Positions 55,721 through 64,000 are shown, counted from the first letter of the stretch. The stretch: DNA of 64,000 nucleotides from Saliniramus fredricksonii (GCF_900094735.1 NZ_FMBM01000001.1:372001-436000), one strand, 5' to 3'. Notes: generated from the sequence alone by a model not told the origin. Numbers and translations: made by a program.

Positions 55721-56452
55721 ATGGCGCGACGCAGGAAAAGGGATCTCTCGACGGAAGAAAAGCGCCTGTGGGAGCATGTCGCGCGCCATGTGACGCCGCT
55801 GCCCGGGCGCGGCGCCGATCGCTCGCGCGCTTCCGGTGACGGCGATGACGGCCTGATGCATTCGACGGCTTCGTTTACGGCGCATGGCACGTTGCCGGAC
55901 GTTGCGGCGGTGCCGCGCTCCGGCAAAGGGCAGGTGCGCGGCGAGAGGCAGTCGCTGGGCAAGATAGAAACGCACGGCAAGGGCGGGATGCGTGCCGAAG
56001 GTGATGGCCCCGCCCCGAAATCCGACCAGCCCATCCCGGCCCGGCCCACGCTTCCCGCCTATATTCCCCCGGTCTCACGCAAGGGCGAGACGCTCGCGGC
56101 CGGGTCCGGCGGGCTCGATCGCAAGGAGAGACGCTCCCTGCGCCGGCGCGTGCGCGATGTCGACGACCGCCTTGATCTGCACGGCATGCGCCAGGAAGAA
56201 GCGCATCGCGCGCTGATCCGTTTCCTGCAATCGGCCAGCGGGCGCGATTGCGCCATCGTGCTCGTGGTGACCGGCAAGGGTGGCGTCGGTGGGCCCGGCT
56301 ATGGCGACGAGCGCGGGGTCTTGCGCCGGATCACGCCGCATTGGTTGCGTGCGCCGGAACTGAAGCCCTTCGTCGTCGGTTTCGAGGAAGCCGCAGCTCA
56401 TCATGGTGGCGCCGGGGCACTCTATGTTCGATTACGCAGGCGGGGCCGATGA
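55721..56452 (+). CDS. Smr domain protein
   Basis: A 243-residue protein with a basic start (MARRRKRDLSTEEKRLWEHV), a disordered middle (about 25-140) and a C-terminal Smr domain (about 150-240: DLHGMRQEEAHRALIRFL, VTGKGGVGGP, RGVLRRITPHWL). Smr domains are MutS2-type nucleases or nucleic-acid binders. An ATG at 55712 is in frame. The stop overlaps the XRE gene by ATGA. Confidence 0.9.
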   Translation: MARRRKRDLSTEEKRLWEHVARHVTPLPGRGADRSRASGDGDDGLMHSTASFTAHGTLPDVAAVPRSGKGQVRGERQSLGKIETHGKGGMRAEGDGPAPKSDQPIPARPTLPAYIPPVSRKGETLAAGSGGLDRKERRSLRRRVRDVDDRLDLHGMRQEEAHRALIRFLQSASGRDCAIVLVVTGKGGVGGPGYGDERGVLRRITPHWLRAPELKPFVVGFEEAAAHHGGAGALYVRLRRRGR

Positions 56453-56895
56453 AGCAGACAACCGGGACCGATAAAGACGAGACCGATCCGGTGATCGACC
56501 CCGCCCTGACGCCCTTCGGCGCACGGGTGCGGGCGCTGCGGCGTGAGCGCAATCTGCAGCTCAAGCACATGGCCGCCTCGCTCGGCGTCTCCAGCGCCTA
56601 TCTCTCGGCGCTCGAGCGCGGCGAGCGCGGGCGCCCGACCTGGGCGCTGATCCAGGCCACGATCCATTATTTCGGGGTCATCTGGGACGAGGCGGACGAC
56701 CTGCAGCATCTCGCCGAAATGTCGGAGCCGCGACCCCAGATCGACGCGCGCGGCACGGGCCCGCAGGGCATCTATCTCGCCAACCGCCTCGCCCGCGATT
56801 TCGCCGCGCTCGACCCGGAAGATCATCAGGCGATCCTCGCCATTCTCGAGCGCCGCAAACCCGGTCGGGTTGACCCCGAGCGCCTTTCGGGGTGA
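56449..56895 (+). CDS. XRE-family helix-turn-helix regulator
   Basis: A 148-residue protein. An HTH of XRE/Cro type spans about 22-80: FGARVRALRRERNLQLKHMA, GVSSAYLSALERGERGRPTW. The rest has no named domain. It is cotranscribed and coupled with the Smr gene (ATGA). Smr plus XRE pairs occur in other Rhizobiales, as I recall; the target genes are unknown. Confidence 0.88.
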   Translation: MKQTTGTDKDETDPVIDPALTPFGARVRALRRERNLQLKHMAASLGVSSAYLSALERGERGRPTWALIQATIHYFGVIWDEADDLQHLAEMSEPRPQIDARGTGPQGIYLANRLARDFAALDPEDHQAILAILERRKPGRVDPERLSG

Positions 56896-56943
56896 CAAGA
56901 CCCCTCCTTTCGACATGTTTCACCACACACAAGGAGCAGTGAT

Positions 56944-57954
56944 TTGTCTTCCAGCCTCGATCTTCTCGCCCTCGGCAATGCCATCGTGGACGTCATAGCG
57001 CATACCGAAGATGATTTTCTTGTCGCACGCAACCTGCACAAGGGCTCGATGAATCTGATCAACGAGGAAACCGCGCTTGAACTCTACGAAGCCATGGGTC
57101 CGGCGACGATCATTTCTGGCGGCTCGGCTGCGAATACGATTGCGGGCGCGGCCTCGCTCGGGCTGAAGACCGGCTTCATCGGCAAGGTTCGCGATGACGG
57201 CGCCGGCGATCATTATCGCCACGACATGCGCGCCATGGGCACCGCCTTCGACACCCCCGCCGCCACCGACGGCCCCGCCACGGCGCGCAGCTTCATCCTC
57301 GTCACGCCGGATGGCGAGCGCCCCATGAACACCTATCTCGGCGCTTGCCAGGGCCTGTCCACCGCCGATGTCGAGGCCGAGAAGGTCCGTGCGGCGGCGA
57401 TCACCTATCTCGAAGGTTATCTGTGGGACCCGCAGGACGCCAAGGACGCCTTCCGCAAGGCCGTCGAGCTCGCCCATGGCGCAGGCAACCGCGTGGCGCT
57501 GACGCTTTCCGATTCCTTCTGCGTCGACCGTTTCCGCGACGAGTTCCTCGGCCTGATGCGCGAAGGCCATATCGACATTCTCTTCGCCAATATCCATGAG
57601 CTCAAGGCGCTCTATCAGACCGCCGACGACGATACGGCGCTCGCCGCCCTGCGCGACGAGAACCTGCCGCATGACCATTTCATCGGCGCGATCACGCGCT
57701 CCGAGGAAGGCGCGCTCGTGGTGACGCGGCAATCGACCCAGAGCGTCAAGGCGCATCCGGTCGATCGCGTCGTCGACACCACCGGCGCCGGCGACCTGTT
57801 CGCTGCTGGCTTCCTCTCGGGCCTGACCAAGGGGCTCGACCACGTCACCTGCGCGCGGCTGGGCGGCATGGCGGCTGCCGAGATCATCTCGCATCTCGGC
57901 GCCCGCCCGGAAGCCGATCTCGCCGACATGGCACGCCAGAACGGCCTGATCTGA
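56944..57954 (+). CDS. PfkB-family sugar/adenosine kinase
   Basis: A 336-residue ribokinase-fold enzyme. N-terminal ALGNAIVDVIAHTEDDFL and GGSAANT mark the substrate side; the PfkB C-terminal signature DTTGAGDLFAAGFLSGL (about 278-294) holds the catalytic Asp. The pattern is that of adenosine-kinase-like proteins of alphaproteobacteria. The start is a TTG with AAGGAG seven bases upstream. The last gene before the terminator and toxin-antitoxin cassette. Confidence 0.9.
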   Translation: MSSSLDLLALGNAIVDVIAHTEDDFLVARNLHKGSMNLINEETALELYEAMGPATIISGGSAANTIAGAASLGLKTGFIGKVRDDGAGDHYRHDMRAMGTAFDTPAATDGPATARSFILVTPDGERPMNTYLGACQGLSTADVEAEKVRAAAITYLEGYLWDPQDAKDAFRKAVELAHGAGNRVALTLSDSFCVDRFRDEFLGLMREGHIDILFANIHELKALYQTADDDTALAALRDENLPHDHFIGAITRSEEGALVVTRQSTQSVKAHPVDRVVDTTGAGDLFAAGFLSGLTKGLDHVTCARLGGMAAAEIISHLGARPEADLADMARQNGLI

Positions 57955-57985
57955 AGGCGGGATCAGCACTGGATGTGAATCTGCG

Positions 57986-58015
57986 AAGGGCGGCGTCTCG
58001 CGAGGCGCCGCCCTT
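57986..58015 (+). terminator. rho-independent terminator after the PfkB kinase
   Basis: AAGGGCGGCG (57986-57995) pairs perfectly with CGCCGCCCTT (58006-58015). Its 3' arm lies in the left copy of the direct repeat flanking the toxin-antitoxin cassette. Confidence 0.85.
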
Positions 58016-58048
58016 TCTGCTTCACGACCGCAGACGCCAGCCGGTGCG
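58008..58048 (+). repeat. 41-bp direct repeat, left copy
   Basis: Identical to 59086-59126 at 40 of 41 positions (only 58020 differs). This copy ends 55 bp before the antitoxin start and duplicates the 3' end of the ABC permease gene, including its stop codon. Confidence 0.9.
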
Positions 58049-58068
58049 AATCCGCTTGATTTGAGGGT

Positions 58069-58089
58069 CGCGAAATGCCACCTTTCGCG
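58069..58089. promoter_or_regulatory. dyad upstream of the antitoxin, possible autoregulation operator
   Basis: CGCGAAA-tgccacc-TTTCGCG, a perfect 7-bp dyad ending 14 bp before the antitoxin ATG and just ahead of its AGGAGG. Antitoxins of this kind often bind such sites. Confidence 0.5.
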
Positions 58090-58103
58090 TCAGGAGGCGC
58101 GCA

Positions 58104-58463
58104 ATGTCCAGATCCGTGAAATTCGCCGATGACGCGCTGATCGAAGACGCGCGCGCCATGGCCGAGATCCAGAGCCGGTCGCTGGCCGGCCAGATAACGC
58201 ATTGGGCACGGATCGGGCGTGCCATTGAGCGCTCCGGCTGCCTCGACCACGCGAAACTCGCGCGGGTGCTGGCAGGCGAACTGGAAACGACCGCCCTCAC
58301 AGCCGAGGAAAAGGCGCTCTGGTCGGACCGGTTTGCGGCAAAGATGGCCGAGCCCGGACCGGATGAGGAAGCGTTCTTCGCGCGGATGCGCAAGAGTGGC
58401 CGGGCAGTCGGCCTCGACGCCGGCGGAAGGATCGTGCACGCCGACACCCAGCATGAAGAATGA
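58104..58463 (+). CDS. ParD-like antitoxin
   Basis: A 119-residue protein. Its first half, SRSVKFADDALIEDARAMAE then QSRSLAGQITHWARIGRAIE, matches the ParD-like antitoxin family with a ribbon-helix-helix-type DNA-binding start. The C-terminal half (about 65-119) would bind the toxin. AGGAGG precedes the ATG. The stop overlaps the toxin start by ATGA, a classic antitoxin-first operon. The family call is from recall of the pattern. Confidence 0.82.
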   Translation: MSRSVKFADDALIEDARAMAEIQSRSLAGQITHWARIGRAIERSGCLDHAKLARVLAGELETTALTAEEKALWSDRFAAKMAEPGPDEEAFFARMRKSGRAVGLDAGGRIVHADTQHEE

Positions 58464-59056
58464 GCCCCACGCTGATCCTGATTGCCGGCCCGAACGGTGC
58501 CGGAAAGTCGACGCTTTATGAAACGCGTGTGGCACCGGCTTTTGCCGGCCCGTTCATCAATGCGGACGTCATTCAGCGTGAAGAGCTCCGTGATGCCAGT
58601 CCCGAGGCCGCCTACGAAGCGGCGGCGATTGCGACCAGGCGACGGACCGAGGCGCTCTCCATGGGCCGCGATTTCGTCACGGAGACGGTTTTCTCACACC
58701 CTTCCAAACTCACGCTGGTGAATGAAGCACGGGCGTTGGGCTTCAGCGTATGGGTTCTGCATGTTGGTGTGGACAGCCCGGATCTGTCGGTGGCGCGTGT
58801 TGCCTACCGGGTCGAGACCGGTGGGCACCCTGTTCCAGAGTTGAAGATACGAGAGCGCTACGAACGATCAGGCCCACTTGTCCGCGAAGCCGTGAGGCTC
58901 GCCGATACAGGCCTCGTCTACGACAACTCCGTCGCGGGACATCCGCCGAAACTGGTTCTGACCTTCGATCGTGGCTCTCTGACCAAGGCAAGACCCGCGC
59001 CTCCGGCATGGATCAGACGCGCTTATGCAGAAGAGCTGGAACAATGGGCGGGGTGA
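58460..59056 (+). CDS. zeta-like toxin, P-loop kinase
   Basis: A 198-residue P-loop protein of the zeta-toxin group. Walker A GPNGAGKST is at residues 10-18; INADVIQRE follows as the substrate-side Asp motif, and TETVFSHPSK as another family block. Zeta toxins phosphorylate UDP-N-acetylglucosamine and so block cell-wall synthesis, but some relatives act on other nucleotides. It is coupled to the antitoxin by ATGA. A harmless kinase of unknown role is the alternative. Confidence 0.82.
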   Translation: MSPTLILIAGPNGAGKSTLYETRVAPAFAGPFINADVIQREELRDASPEAAYEAAAIATRRRTEALSMGRDFVTETVFSHPSKLTLVNEARALGFSVWVLHVGVDSPDLSVARVAYRVETGGHPVPELKIRERYERSGPLVREAVRLADTGLVYDNSVAGHPPKLVLTFDRGSLTKARPAPPAWIRRAYAEELEQWAG

Positions 59057-59085
59057 ATTGCAGGTGATCCTTCCGCGCCCCGTTC

Positions 59086-59126
59086 CCGCCCTTTCTGATT
59101 CACGACCGCAGACGCCAGCCGGTGCG
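59086..59126 (+). repeat. 41-bp direct repeat, right copy (3' end of the ABC permease gene)
   Basis: Matches 58008-58048 with one mismatch. It spans the permease stop and its last nine codons, so the gene end exists twice. Confidence 0.9.
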
Positions 59127-59870
59127 GAATATCCACCAGATCGCGGCGAGGCAGATCACGGTGAAGACGGCGATGGCGAAGAGGCTGAGCGCGATGGGAA
59201 CGTCGGCCTGTTCGAAGAACGACCAGCGAAAGCCCGAAATCAGGTAATGCATGGGATTGAGCAAGGTCAGCCCCTGCCAGAAGGGCGGCAGCATCGTCGT
59301 CGAATAGAAGGTGCCACCCAGGAAGACGAGCGGTGTGATCACCAGCAGCGGAATCAGCTGGAGCTGCTCGAAATTCGCCGCCCAGATCCCGATGATGAAG
59401 CCCAGCAGCGCGAAACTCGTGCAGGTGAGCAGCAGGAAGAGGATCATCGCGAAGGGCCGCGCGATCGACAGATCGATGAACAGATGCGCCGTGGCCAGAA
59501 TGATCAGACCGACCATGAAGGCCTTGGTCGCGGCTGCGCCGACATAACCGATGACAATCTCGAACGCGTTCACCGGCGCCGAGAGCACCTCGTAGATCGA
59601 TCCGAGGAATTTGGGGAAGAAGATACCGATCGAGGCGTTCGAGGTCGCCTGCGTCGTCACGGTCAGCATGATCAGGCCGGGCACGATGAAGGCGCCATAG
59701 GCAACGCCCTCGACCTGGTCGATCCGCCCGCCGATGGCGGCGCCGAACACCACGAAATAGAGCGAGGCGGAGATCACCGGGGCGAGCATGGATTGCAGGA
59801 TGGTGCGGAAGAAGCGGCCCATCTCGTAGAGATAGATCGCGCGGATGGCTTGCAGATTGGGCCGTGACAT
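59100..59870 (-). CDS. ABC-2 type transporter permease
   Basis: A 256-residue inner-membrane permease with six helices, of the YadH/ABC-2 type. Conserved segments: GRFFRTILQSMLAPVISASLY-like start, GIFFPKFLGSIYEVLSAPV and the family motif NPMHYLISGFRWSFF. It pairs with the ATPase whose stop it overlaps by one base (TGATG). Substrates of such exporters are lipids, drugs or polysaccharides; unknown here. The gene end, TGWRLRS, is repeated left of the toxin-antitoxin cassette. Confidence 0.9.
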   Translation of the reverse strand: MSRPNLQAIRAIYLYEMGRFFRTILQSMLAPVISASLYFVVFGAAIGGRIDQVEGVAYGAFIVPGLIMLTVTTQATSNASIGIFFPKFLGSIYEVLSAPVNAFEIVIGYVGAAATKAFMVGLIILATAHLFIDLSIARPFAMILFLLLTCTSFALLGFIIGIWAANFEQLQLIPLLVITPLVFLGGTFYSTTMLPPFWQGLTLLNPMHYLISGFRWSFFEQADVPIALSLFAIAVFTVICLAAIWWIFRTGWRLRS

Positions 59871-60796
59871 CAGTTCTCGTCCTTGACCAGCCCGACGAAG
59901 ATCTCTTCGAGGCTGCTTTGCCGTGTGCGGATATCGGCGATGGGAAGGCCGGCGGCCTGGATATCGGCCATGAGCGCGCCGACACCGGTGCTCTGCGCCC
60001 GCCCGTCATAGCCGTAGACGAGCCCGCGCCCGTCGGCAGACAGGGTCAGCGCATGCGCCGAGAGGGATTCGGGAACCGCATTGAGCGGCGCCTCCAGCAT
60101 GATCTCGAGTTCCTTGCGCCCCATTCGCGCCATCAGATCACCGGTCTTCTCGACAAGCAGGATCTCGCCGCGATTGATCACCGCGATGCGGTCGGCGATC
60201 GCCTCGGCTTCCTCGATGTAATGGGTCGTGAGGATGATGGTGACGCCGTCGCGGCGCAGCTCCTTCACCACATCCCACATCTCGCGGCGCAATTCGACAT
60301 CCACACCCGCCGTCGGCTCGTCGAGGAAGAGCACGCGCGGCTCGTGCGAGAGCGCCTTGGCGATCATGACGCGGCGTTTCATGCCGCCGGATAGCTCGCG
60401 GTTGCGCGCGTTCTTCTTCTCCGACAGGCTGAGTGCCGCGAGCAGGCGATCGATCCGCGCCTCGTCGGGCGGTTGCCCGAACAGGCCGCGCGAGAAACGC
60501 ACCGTATTGGCGATCGTCTCGAAGGGCTCCAGGCTGATCTCCTGGGGCACCAGGCCGATCATGGCGCGCGCGGCGCGATAATCACTGTGAATGTCATGGC
60601 CACCGACACTGACGCTGCCGGCGGTGGAGCGGGTAATGCCGCAGATGGTGGAGATCAGTGTGGTCTTGCCGGCGCCGTTCGGCCCCAGAAGCGCGATGAT
60701 CTCCCCTTCCTCGATATCGAGATCGACGCCCTTCAGGGCCTCGAACCCGCTGTCATACGCTTTGCGCAGGCCGCGCACGGCGATGATGCTGGTCAT
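59870..60796 (-). CDS. ABC-2 type transporter ATP-binding protein
   Basis: A 308-residue ABC ATPase. Walker A GPNGAGKTT, signature LSGGMKRR, Walker B VLFLDEP and switch TTHYIEEAE are intact. The C-terminal 80 residues form the extra domain of the YadG/CcmA group. AAGGAA sits before ATG 60796. The frame stays open upstream to 62464, but that part is antisense to the amidohydrolase. Works with the permease as an exporter. Confidence 0.92.
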   Translation of the reverse strand: MTSIIAVRGLRKAYDSGFEALKGVDLDIEEGEIIALLGPNGAGKTTLISTICGITRSTAGSVSVGGHDIHSDYRAARAMIGLVPQEISLEPFETIANTVRFSRGLFGQPPDEARIDRLLAALSLSEKKNARNRELSGGMKRRVMIAKALSHEPRVLFLDEPTAGVDVELRREMWDVVKELRRDGVTIILTTHYIEEAEAIADRIAVINRGEILLVEKTGDLMARMGRKELEIMLEAPLNAVPESLSAHALTLSADGRGLVYGYDGRAQSTGVGALMADIQAAGLPIADIRTRQSSLEEIFVGLVKDEN

Positions 60797-61018
60797 GCTT
60801 GTTCCTTCTTGTCGCAGCCTAACTAGTGCGCCGTCGCTGCGATGTGAACCGGGAATGCCGCAAGCCGGCGCTTGCGTGCGGTTTCTCCAACGGGCGTTTG
60901 GGCCGTTCTTCGCATCCGATCCACCCGGCAGCCCGTCATCGCGCTTGACCGGATAGACCCTGATCGCCGTTACTGGCAATCCAAGCCGGCTGGCAGCGAA
61001 GGGAGAGTAGCGGGGATC

Positions 61019-62650
61019 ATGCGCATCGCAGCCGATATCGTTCTCACCAACGGGCGCGTCTGGCGCGGCCTCGGTCACGGCTTTGCCGAGGCGATCGCCC
61101 TGTGGGGCGGCAAGGTGCTCGCAACCGGCCCGGCGCATGAGATCGCGGATCTGATCGGACCACAGACGCAAGTGATCGATCTCGCCGGGCGCCTCGCCAC
61201 GCCGGGCCTCAACGATGCGCATATGCATCTCCTGCCCCATGGCGCGGCCATGGAGGAGGTCGATCTGCGCCCGCGCGCCGCGCCGACCCTCGAAGCCCTG
61301 CTCGATGCGCTGCGTGCCCGCGCCCGCGAGACGCCGCCCGGCGAATGGGTGATCGGGCGCGGCTACGATCATTTCCGCCTCGATACCGGGCGTCATCCCA
61401 CACGCGACGAGCTCGATGCCGCATTGCCCGATCATCCGGTCTGGATCGTGCGCACGGACGGGCATCTCGCCGTGGCGAATACGATGGCGCTCGCGCGGGC
61501 GGGCATCGACGAGAACACCCCCTCCCCGCCAGGCGGGCTGATCGAAAAGCGCGACGGGCGCCTCACCGGGCTGCTTGCCGAGACCGCGCGCGCGCCCGTT
61601 CTGGCGGTTCTGCCGCGTGCGGATAGCGAGGCGCTGATCGGGTTCATCGAACGCGGCGGGCGCGATCTGCTGACCCATGGCATCACCTCCTGCATGGAGG
61701 CGGCGGTCGGGATCCGCGACGGCTGGCTCGAAATGCAGGCCTATCAGAAGGCGCATCGCGAGAACCGGTTGCCGCTGCGCGTCTATGCCTGTCTGATGGG
61801 CGACGTCACCCGCAATCTCCTGCCCGAGGCGGAGGCGGCAGGGATGTGCACCGGGGGCGGCGATGCGCGGCTGCGGACCGGCCCGGTCAAGATCTTCACC
61901 GATGGCAGCGCCGGCGGGCGCACGGCGGCGATGACAAAGCCCTATCTGGGTGGCGGACCGGACGACAAGGGCATCCTCTGCCTGTCCTCGGATCAGCTCA
62001 CGCAGATGGTCCATGACGCCCACCACGCCGGCTGGCAGATGGCGATCCACGCCATCGGCGATGCGGCGATCGACCAGGTGCTCGACGCTTACGAAGCCGC
62101 GCTCACCGCCCTGCCCGACCCGCAGCGGCGCCATCGGATCGAGCATTGCGGCTGGCTGCGGCCCGACCAGATGGCGCGGATGCGGCAGATGCACATCCTG
62201 CCCGCTCCGCAACCCGCCTTCATGTACTGGTTCGGCGATCTCTACCTGACCCTCGCCGAGCCCGAGCGCGTCGCCGCCTCGCATCCGATGCGCACCTGGA
62301 TCGAGAACGGGCTCGAGCCCTCCGCCTCGACCGATTGTCCGGTGGTGGAGATCGACCCCTTCGCCAATCTCTACACGATGATCACCCGCAAGACCGCTTC
62401 CGGCACCGTTCTCGGTGCGGATCAGGCGCTCTCCCTCGAGGAAGCCCTGCACGCCTATACCCATGCGGGCGCCTATGCCGCCCGCGAGGAGGCGATCAAG
62501 GGCCGCCTCGTCCCCGGCCAGCTTGCCGATATCGCCGTGTTCGACCGTGATTTCTTCACCGTGTCGCCGGAAGAGATCCGTACCGGGGCCTGTGACATCA
62601 CCATTCTCGACGGGCGGATCGTGTACCGCCGGGAGGAGGCCGCCGGATGA
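61019..62650 (+). CDS. amidohydrolase family protein (YtcJ-like)
   Basis: A 543-residue member of the amidohydrolase 3 group. Metal-site motifs: DAHMHLLPHG (about 60-70, HxH), the lysine-or-glutamate strand GPVKIFTDGSAGG, AIHAIGDAA, EHCGW and the terminal STDCPVVEIDPF. These hydrolyse amide or similar bonds in small molecules. The ATG at 61019 matches the family start; the frame opens 49 codons earlier. The gap 60797-61018 shows no other feature. Confidence 0.88.
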   Translation: MRIAADIVLTNGRVWRGLGHGFAEAIALWGGKVLATGPAHEIADLIGPQTQVIDLAGRLATPGLNDAHMHLLPHGAAMEEVDLRPRAAPTLEALLDALRARARETPPGEWVIGRGYDHFRLDTGRHPTRDELDAALPDHPVWIVRTDGHLAVANTMALARAGIDENTPSPPGGLIEKRDGRLTGLLAETARAPVLAVLPRADSEALIGFIERGGRDLLTHGITSCMEAAVGIRDGWLEMQAYQKAHRENRLPLRVYACLMGDVTRNLLPEAEAAGMCTGGGDARLRTGPVKIFTDGSAGGRTAAMTKPYLGGGPDDKGILCLSSDQLTQMVHDAHHAGWQMAIHAIGDAAIDQVLDAYEAALTALPDPQRRHRIEHCGWLRPDQMARMRQMHILPAPQPAFMYWFGDLYLTLAEPERVAASHPMRTWIENGLEPSASTDCPVVEIDPFANLYTMITRKTASGTVLGADQALSLEEALHAYTHAGAYAAREEAIKGRLVPGQLADIAVFDRDFFTVSPEEIRTGACDITILDGRIVYRREEAAG

Positions 62651-62702
62651 GCCCGCCCGCTTCCTCGCGATTCCAAACCAGCAATCCGGAGACGATCATC
62701 CC

Positions 62703-64000
62703 ATGCCGCGCACCACCCTGATCAGGAACGCCTCCTTCCTCGTCGCCTATGACGCAGCAACGGACAGCCACAGCTATCGCCGGGATTGCGACATCGTCTT
62801 CACCGATGACCGGATCGTTCATATCGGCCCCGGCTTCACCGGTCATGTCGACGAAACCATTGACGCTTCGCGCCTGATGGTGATGCCCGGCCTCGTCGAC
62901 ATCCATTCGCATCCGGCCTCCGAGCCCCTCAACAAGGGCTGGAACGACGAGCTCGGCTCGGCGAAGCTCTGGGGCTCCTCGCTCTATGAATTCATGCCGC
63001 TGTTTCGCCCGGATGCACAGGGGATCCCGGCCTGCGCGAGCGTGGCCTATTGCGAATTGCTGATGTCGGGGGTAACGACGCTCGTCGACATGTCCGGCGC
63101 CTGGGAGGGCTGGCTCGATCTGTTCGCGCAAAGCGGGCTGCGCGGCGTCGTCTCGCCGATGTATCGCTCTGCGCGCTGGTACACGAAGGACGGCCATGTG
63201 GTCGAATACGAATGGGACGCCGCCGGCGGCGAGAAGGCCATGGCGCAGGCCATGGAGGTGGTCGATGCCGCCGCGCGCCACCCTTCCGGGCGCCTGTCGG
63301 GCATGGTCGCGCCCTCGCAGATCGATACCTGCACGCCGGAGCTGATCAGGGAGAGCTTCGCGGAAGCCGAGCGGCGCGACCTGCCCTTCCAGATCCATGC
63401 GGCACAAAGCGTCGTCGAATTCCACGAGATGACCCGGCGCCACGGCATGACGCCGATCGAATGGCTGGAATCGCTCGGCGTGCTCTCACCGCGCGCGATC
63501 ATCGGGCACGGCATCTTTCTCGACCACCATTCCTCGGCTCTGAACTGGCCCAGGCGCGACGATCTCGCTTCCATCATCAACAGCGGTACCACGGTGGCGC
63601 ATTGCCCGGTGGTCTTCCAGCGGCGCGGCATCGCCATCCAGTCGGTGGGCGGCTATCTGCGCCGGGGCGTGAAAATGGCGATCGGCACCGACACCTTCCC
63701 CCACAACATGCTGGAGGAGCTGCGCGCGGTGGGGATCGGCTCGCGCATGGTCTCGGAAGACGTCTGGGACCTGCGCCTGTCGCAGATCCTCGATTGCGCC
63801 ACCCTGGGCGGGGCACGCGCGCTCATGCGCGATGATATCGGGCGGCTCGCCGTCGGGGCGAAGGCGGATATCGTCATGGTCGATCTCGACCATCCGATGA
63901 TGCGCCCGGTCCGCGACCCGCTGCGCAGTCTCGTCTATGCGGCGGCGGAACGGGCGGTGAAGACCGTCTTCGTCGATGGCGCCAAAGTGGTCGATGACGG
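62703..64000 (+). CDS. AtzA/TrzA-type amidohydrolase (runs off right edge)
   Basis: The ATG at 62703 opens a frame of 432 codons without a stop before the window ends. Motifs of metal-dependent deaminases/chlorohydrolases are present: PGLVDIHSHPASEPLN (HxH), QIHAAQS, GHGIFLDHH and AIGTDTFPHN. The sequence then runs through the C-terminal beta domain (GRLAVGAKADIVMVDLDHP). It lies 52 bp after the YtcJ-like gene on the same strand, so the two may degrade related compounds. The stop lies outside the window. Confidence 0.88.
   Translation, partial: MPRTTLIRNASFLVAYDAATDSHSYRRDCDIVFTDDRIVHIGPGFTGHVDETIDASRLMVMPGLVDIHSHPASEPLNKGWNDELGSAKLWGSSLYEFMPLFRPDAQGIPACASVAYCELLMSGVTTLVDMSGAWEGWLDLFAQSGLRGVVSPMYRSARWYTKDGHVVEYEWDAAGGEKAMAQAMEVVDAAARHPSGRLSGMVAPSQIDTCTPELIRESFAEAERRDLPFQIHAAQSVVEFHEMTRRHGMTPIEWLESLGVLSPRAIIGHGIFLDHHSSALNWPRRDDLASIINSGTTVAHCPVVFQRRGIAIQSVGGYLRRGVKMAIGTDTFPHNMLEELRAVGIGSRMVSEDVWDLRLSQILDCATLGGARALMRDDIGRLAVGAKADIVMVDLDHPMMRPVRDPLRSLVYAAAERAVKTVFVDGAKVVDD

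Noticed and set aside
58008-59126. 41-bp repeats as IS target-site duplications
   Set aside because: Too long for any known IS, no inverted ends and no transposase between them; they match the end of a host gene instead.
60797-62464. Upstream extension of the ABC ATPase frame to 864 codons
   Set aside because: The extension is antisense to the amidohydrolase gene, and the ATPase has a good start and ribosome-binding site at 60796.

Overview
The window reads as chromosomal DNA of a GC-rich alphaproteobacterium, most probably Hyphomicrobiales (Rhizobiales). The lineage call rests on the CtrA inhibitor SciP with CtrA-type boxes, a Caulobacter-like flagellar cluster with FlbD, a GST-like protein resembling FzlA, an EcfG-type general-stress promoter, an Omp25/Omp31-type barrel and a rhizobial-style intergenic palindrome. 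I cannot name the genus from sequence alone. Almost all of the window is ordinary, densely packed core genome; accessory signals are one IS element, one toxin-antitoxin cassette and one decayed gene.

Layout. 1-11.5 kb: tspO (cut by the left edge), nadE, msrA, an ArsR regulator with an MFS exporter, an SDR/flavoprotein pair of unknown function, isovaleryl-CoA dehydrogenase, a persulfide-dioxygenase-like hydrolase and leuA with a leucine-rich leader peptide. 12-18 kb: PAS protein, lipoprotein, NUDIX and PhzF proteins, an EEP-family nuclease/phosphatase and DegP/HtrA with a predicted EcfG promoter. 18-27.6 kb: the 4.5S RNA (ffs), dnaX, a GNAT, a methyltransferase, OsmC and peroxiredoxin proteins, a 1,009-residue DUF2339 membrane protein with a small paralogue, and a phosphatase-like protein. 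27.9-28.7 kb: an outer-membrane barrel. 28.7-35.9 kb: flagellar genes fliF-fliH-fliN-flbD, sciP and fliK-flgD. Their upstream sites (CtrA boxes before fliF and sciP, a sigma-54 promoter before fliK) suggest a Caulobacter-like CtrA then FlbD/sigma-54 hierarchy.

36-41.2 kb: a tandem glycine riboswitch and the glycine cleavage operon gcvT-gcvH-gcvPA-gcvPB. 41.3-43.3 kb: a complete IS1634-like element (1,908 bp, 18-bp imperfect inverted ends, 5-bp target duplication CATGA). 43.3-51.3 kb: an orphan Mn/Zn-type ABC ATPase, a D-2-hydroxyacid-type FAD oxidase, guaB, a probably inactive RBBP9-family hydrolase, fzlA-like, queG, an SDR and a DUF427 protein. 51.3-57.9 kb: a broken D-2-hydroxyacid dehydrogenase carrying a palindromic repeat, a site-2 protease, an EamA transporter, a dienelactone hydrolase, a polyprenyl synthase, Smr and XRE proteins and a PfkB kinase. 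58-64 kb: a ParD-like/zeta-like toxin-antitoxin cassette, an ABC-2 exporter and two amidohydrolases (the last cut by the right edge).

The most unusual structure is the toxin-antitoxin cassette. It is bracketed by a 41-bp direct repeat (40 of 41 identical) whose right copy is the 3' end of the ABC permease gene, so the cassette appears to have entered at that gene end while leaving the gene intact. No recombinase gene lies inside it. No CRISPR array, tRNA or rRNA gene was seen.
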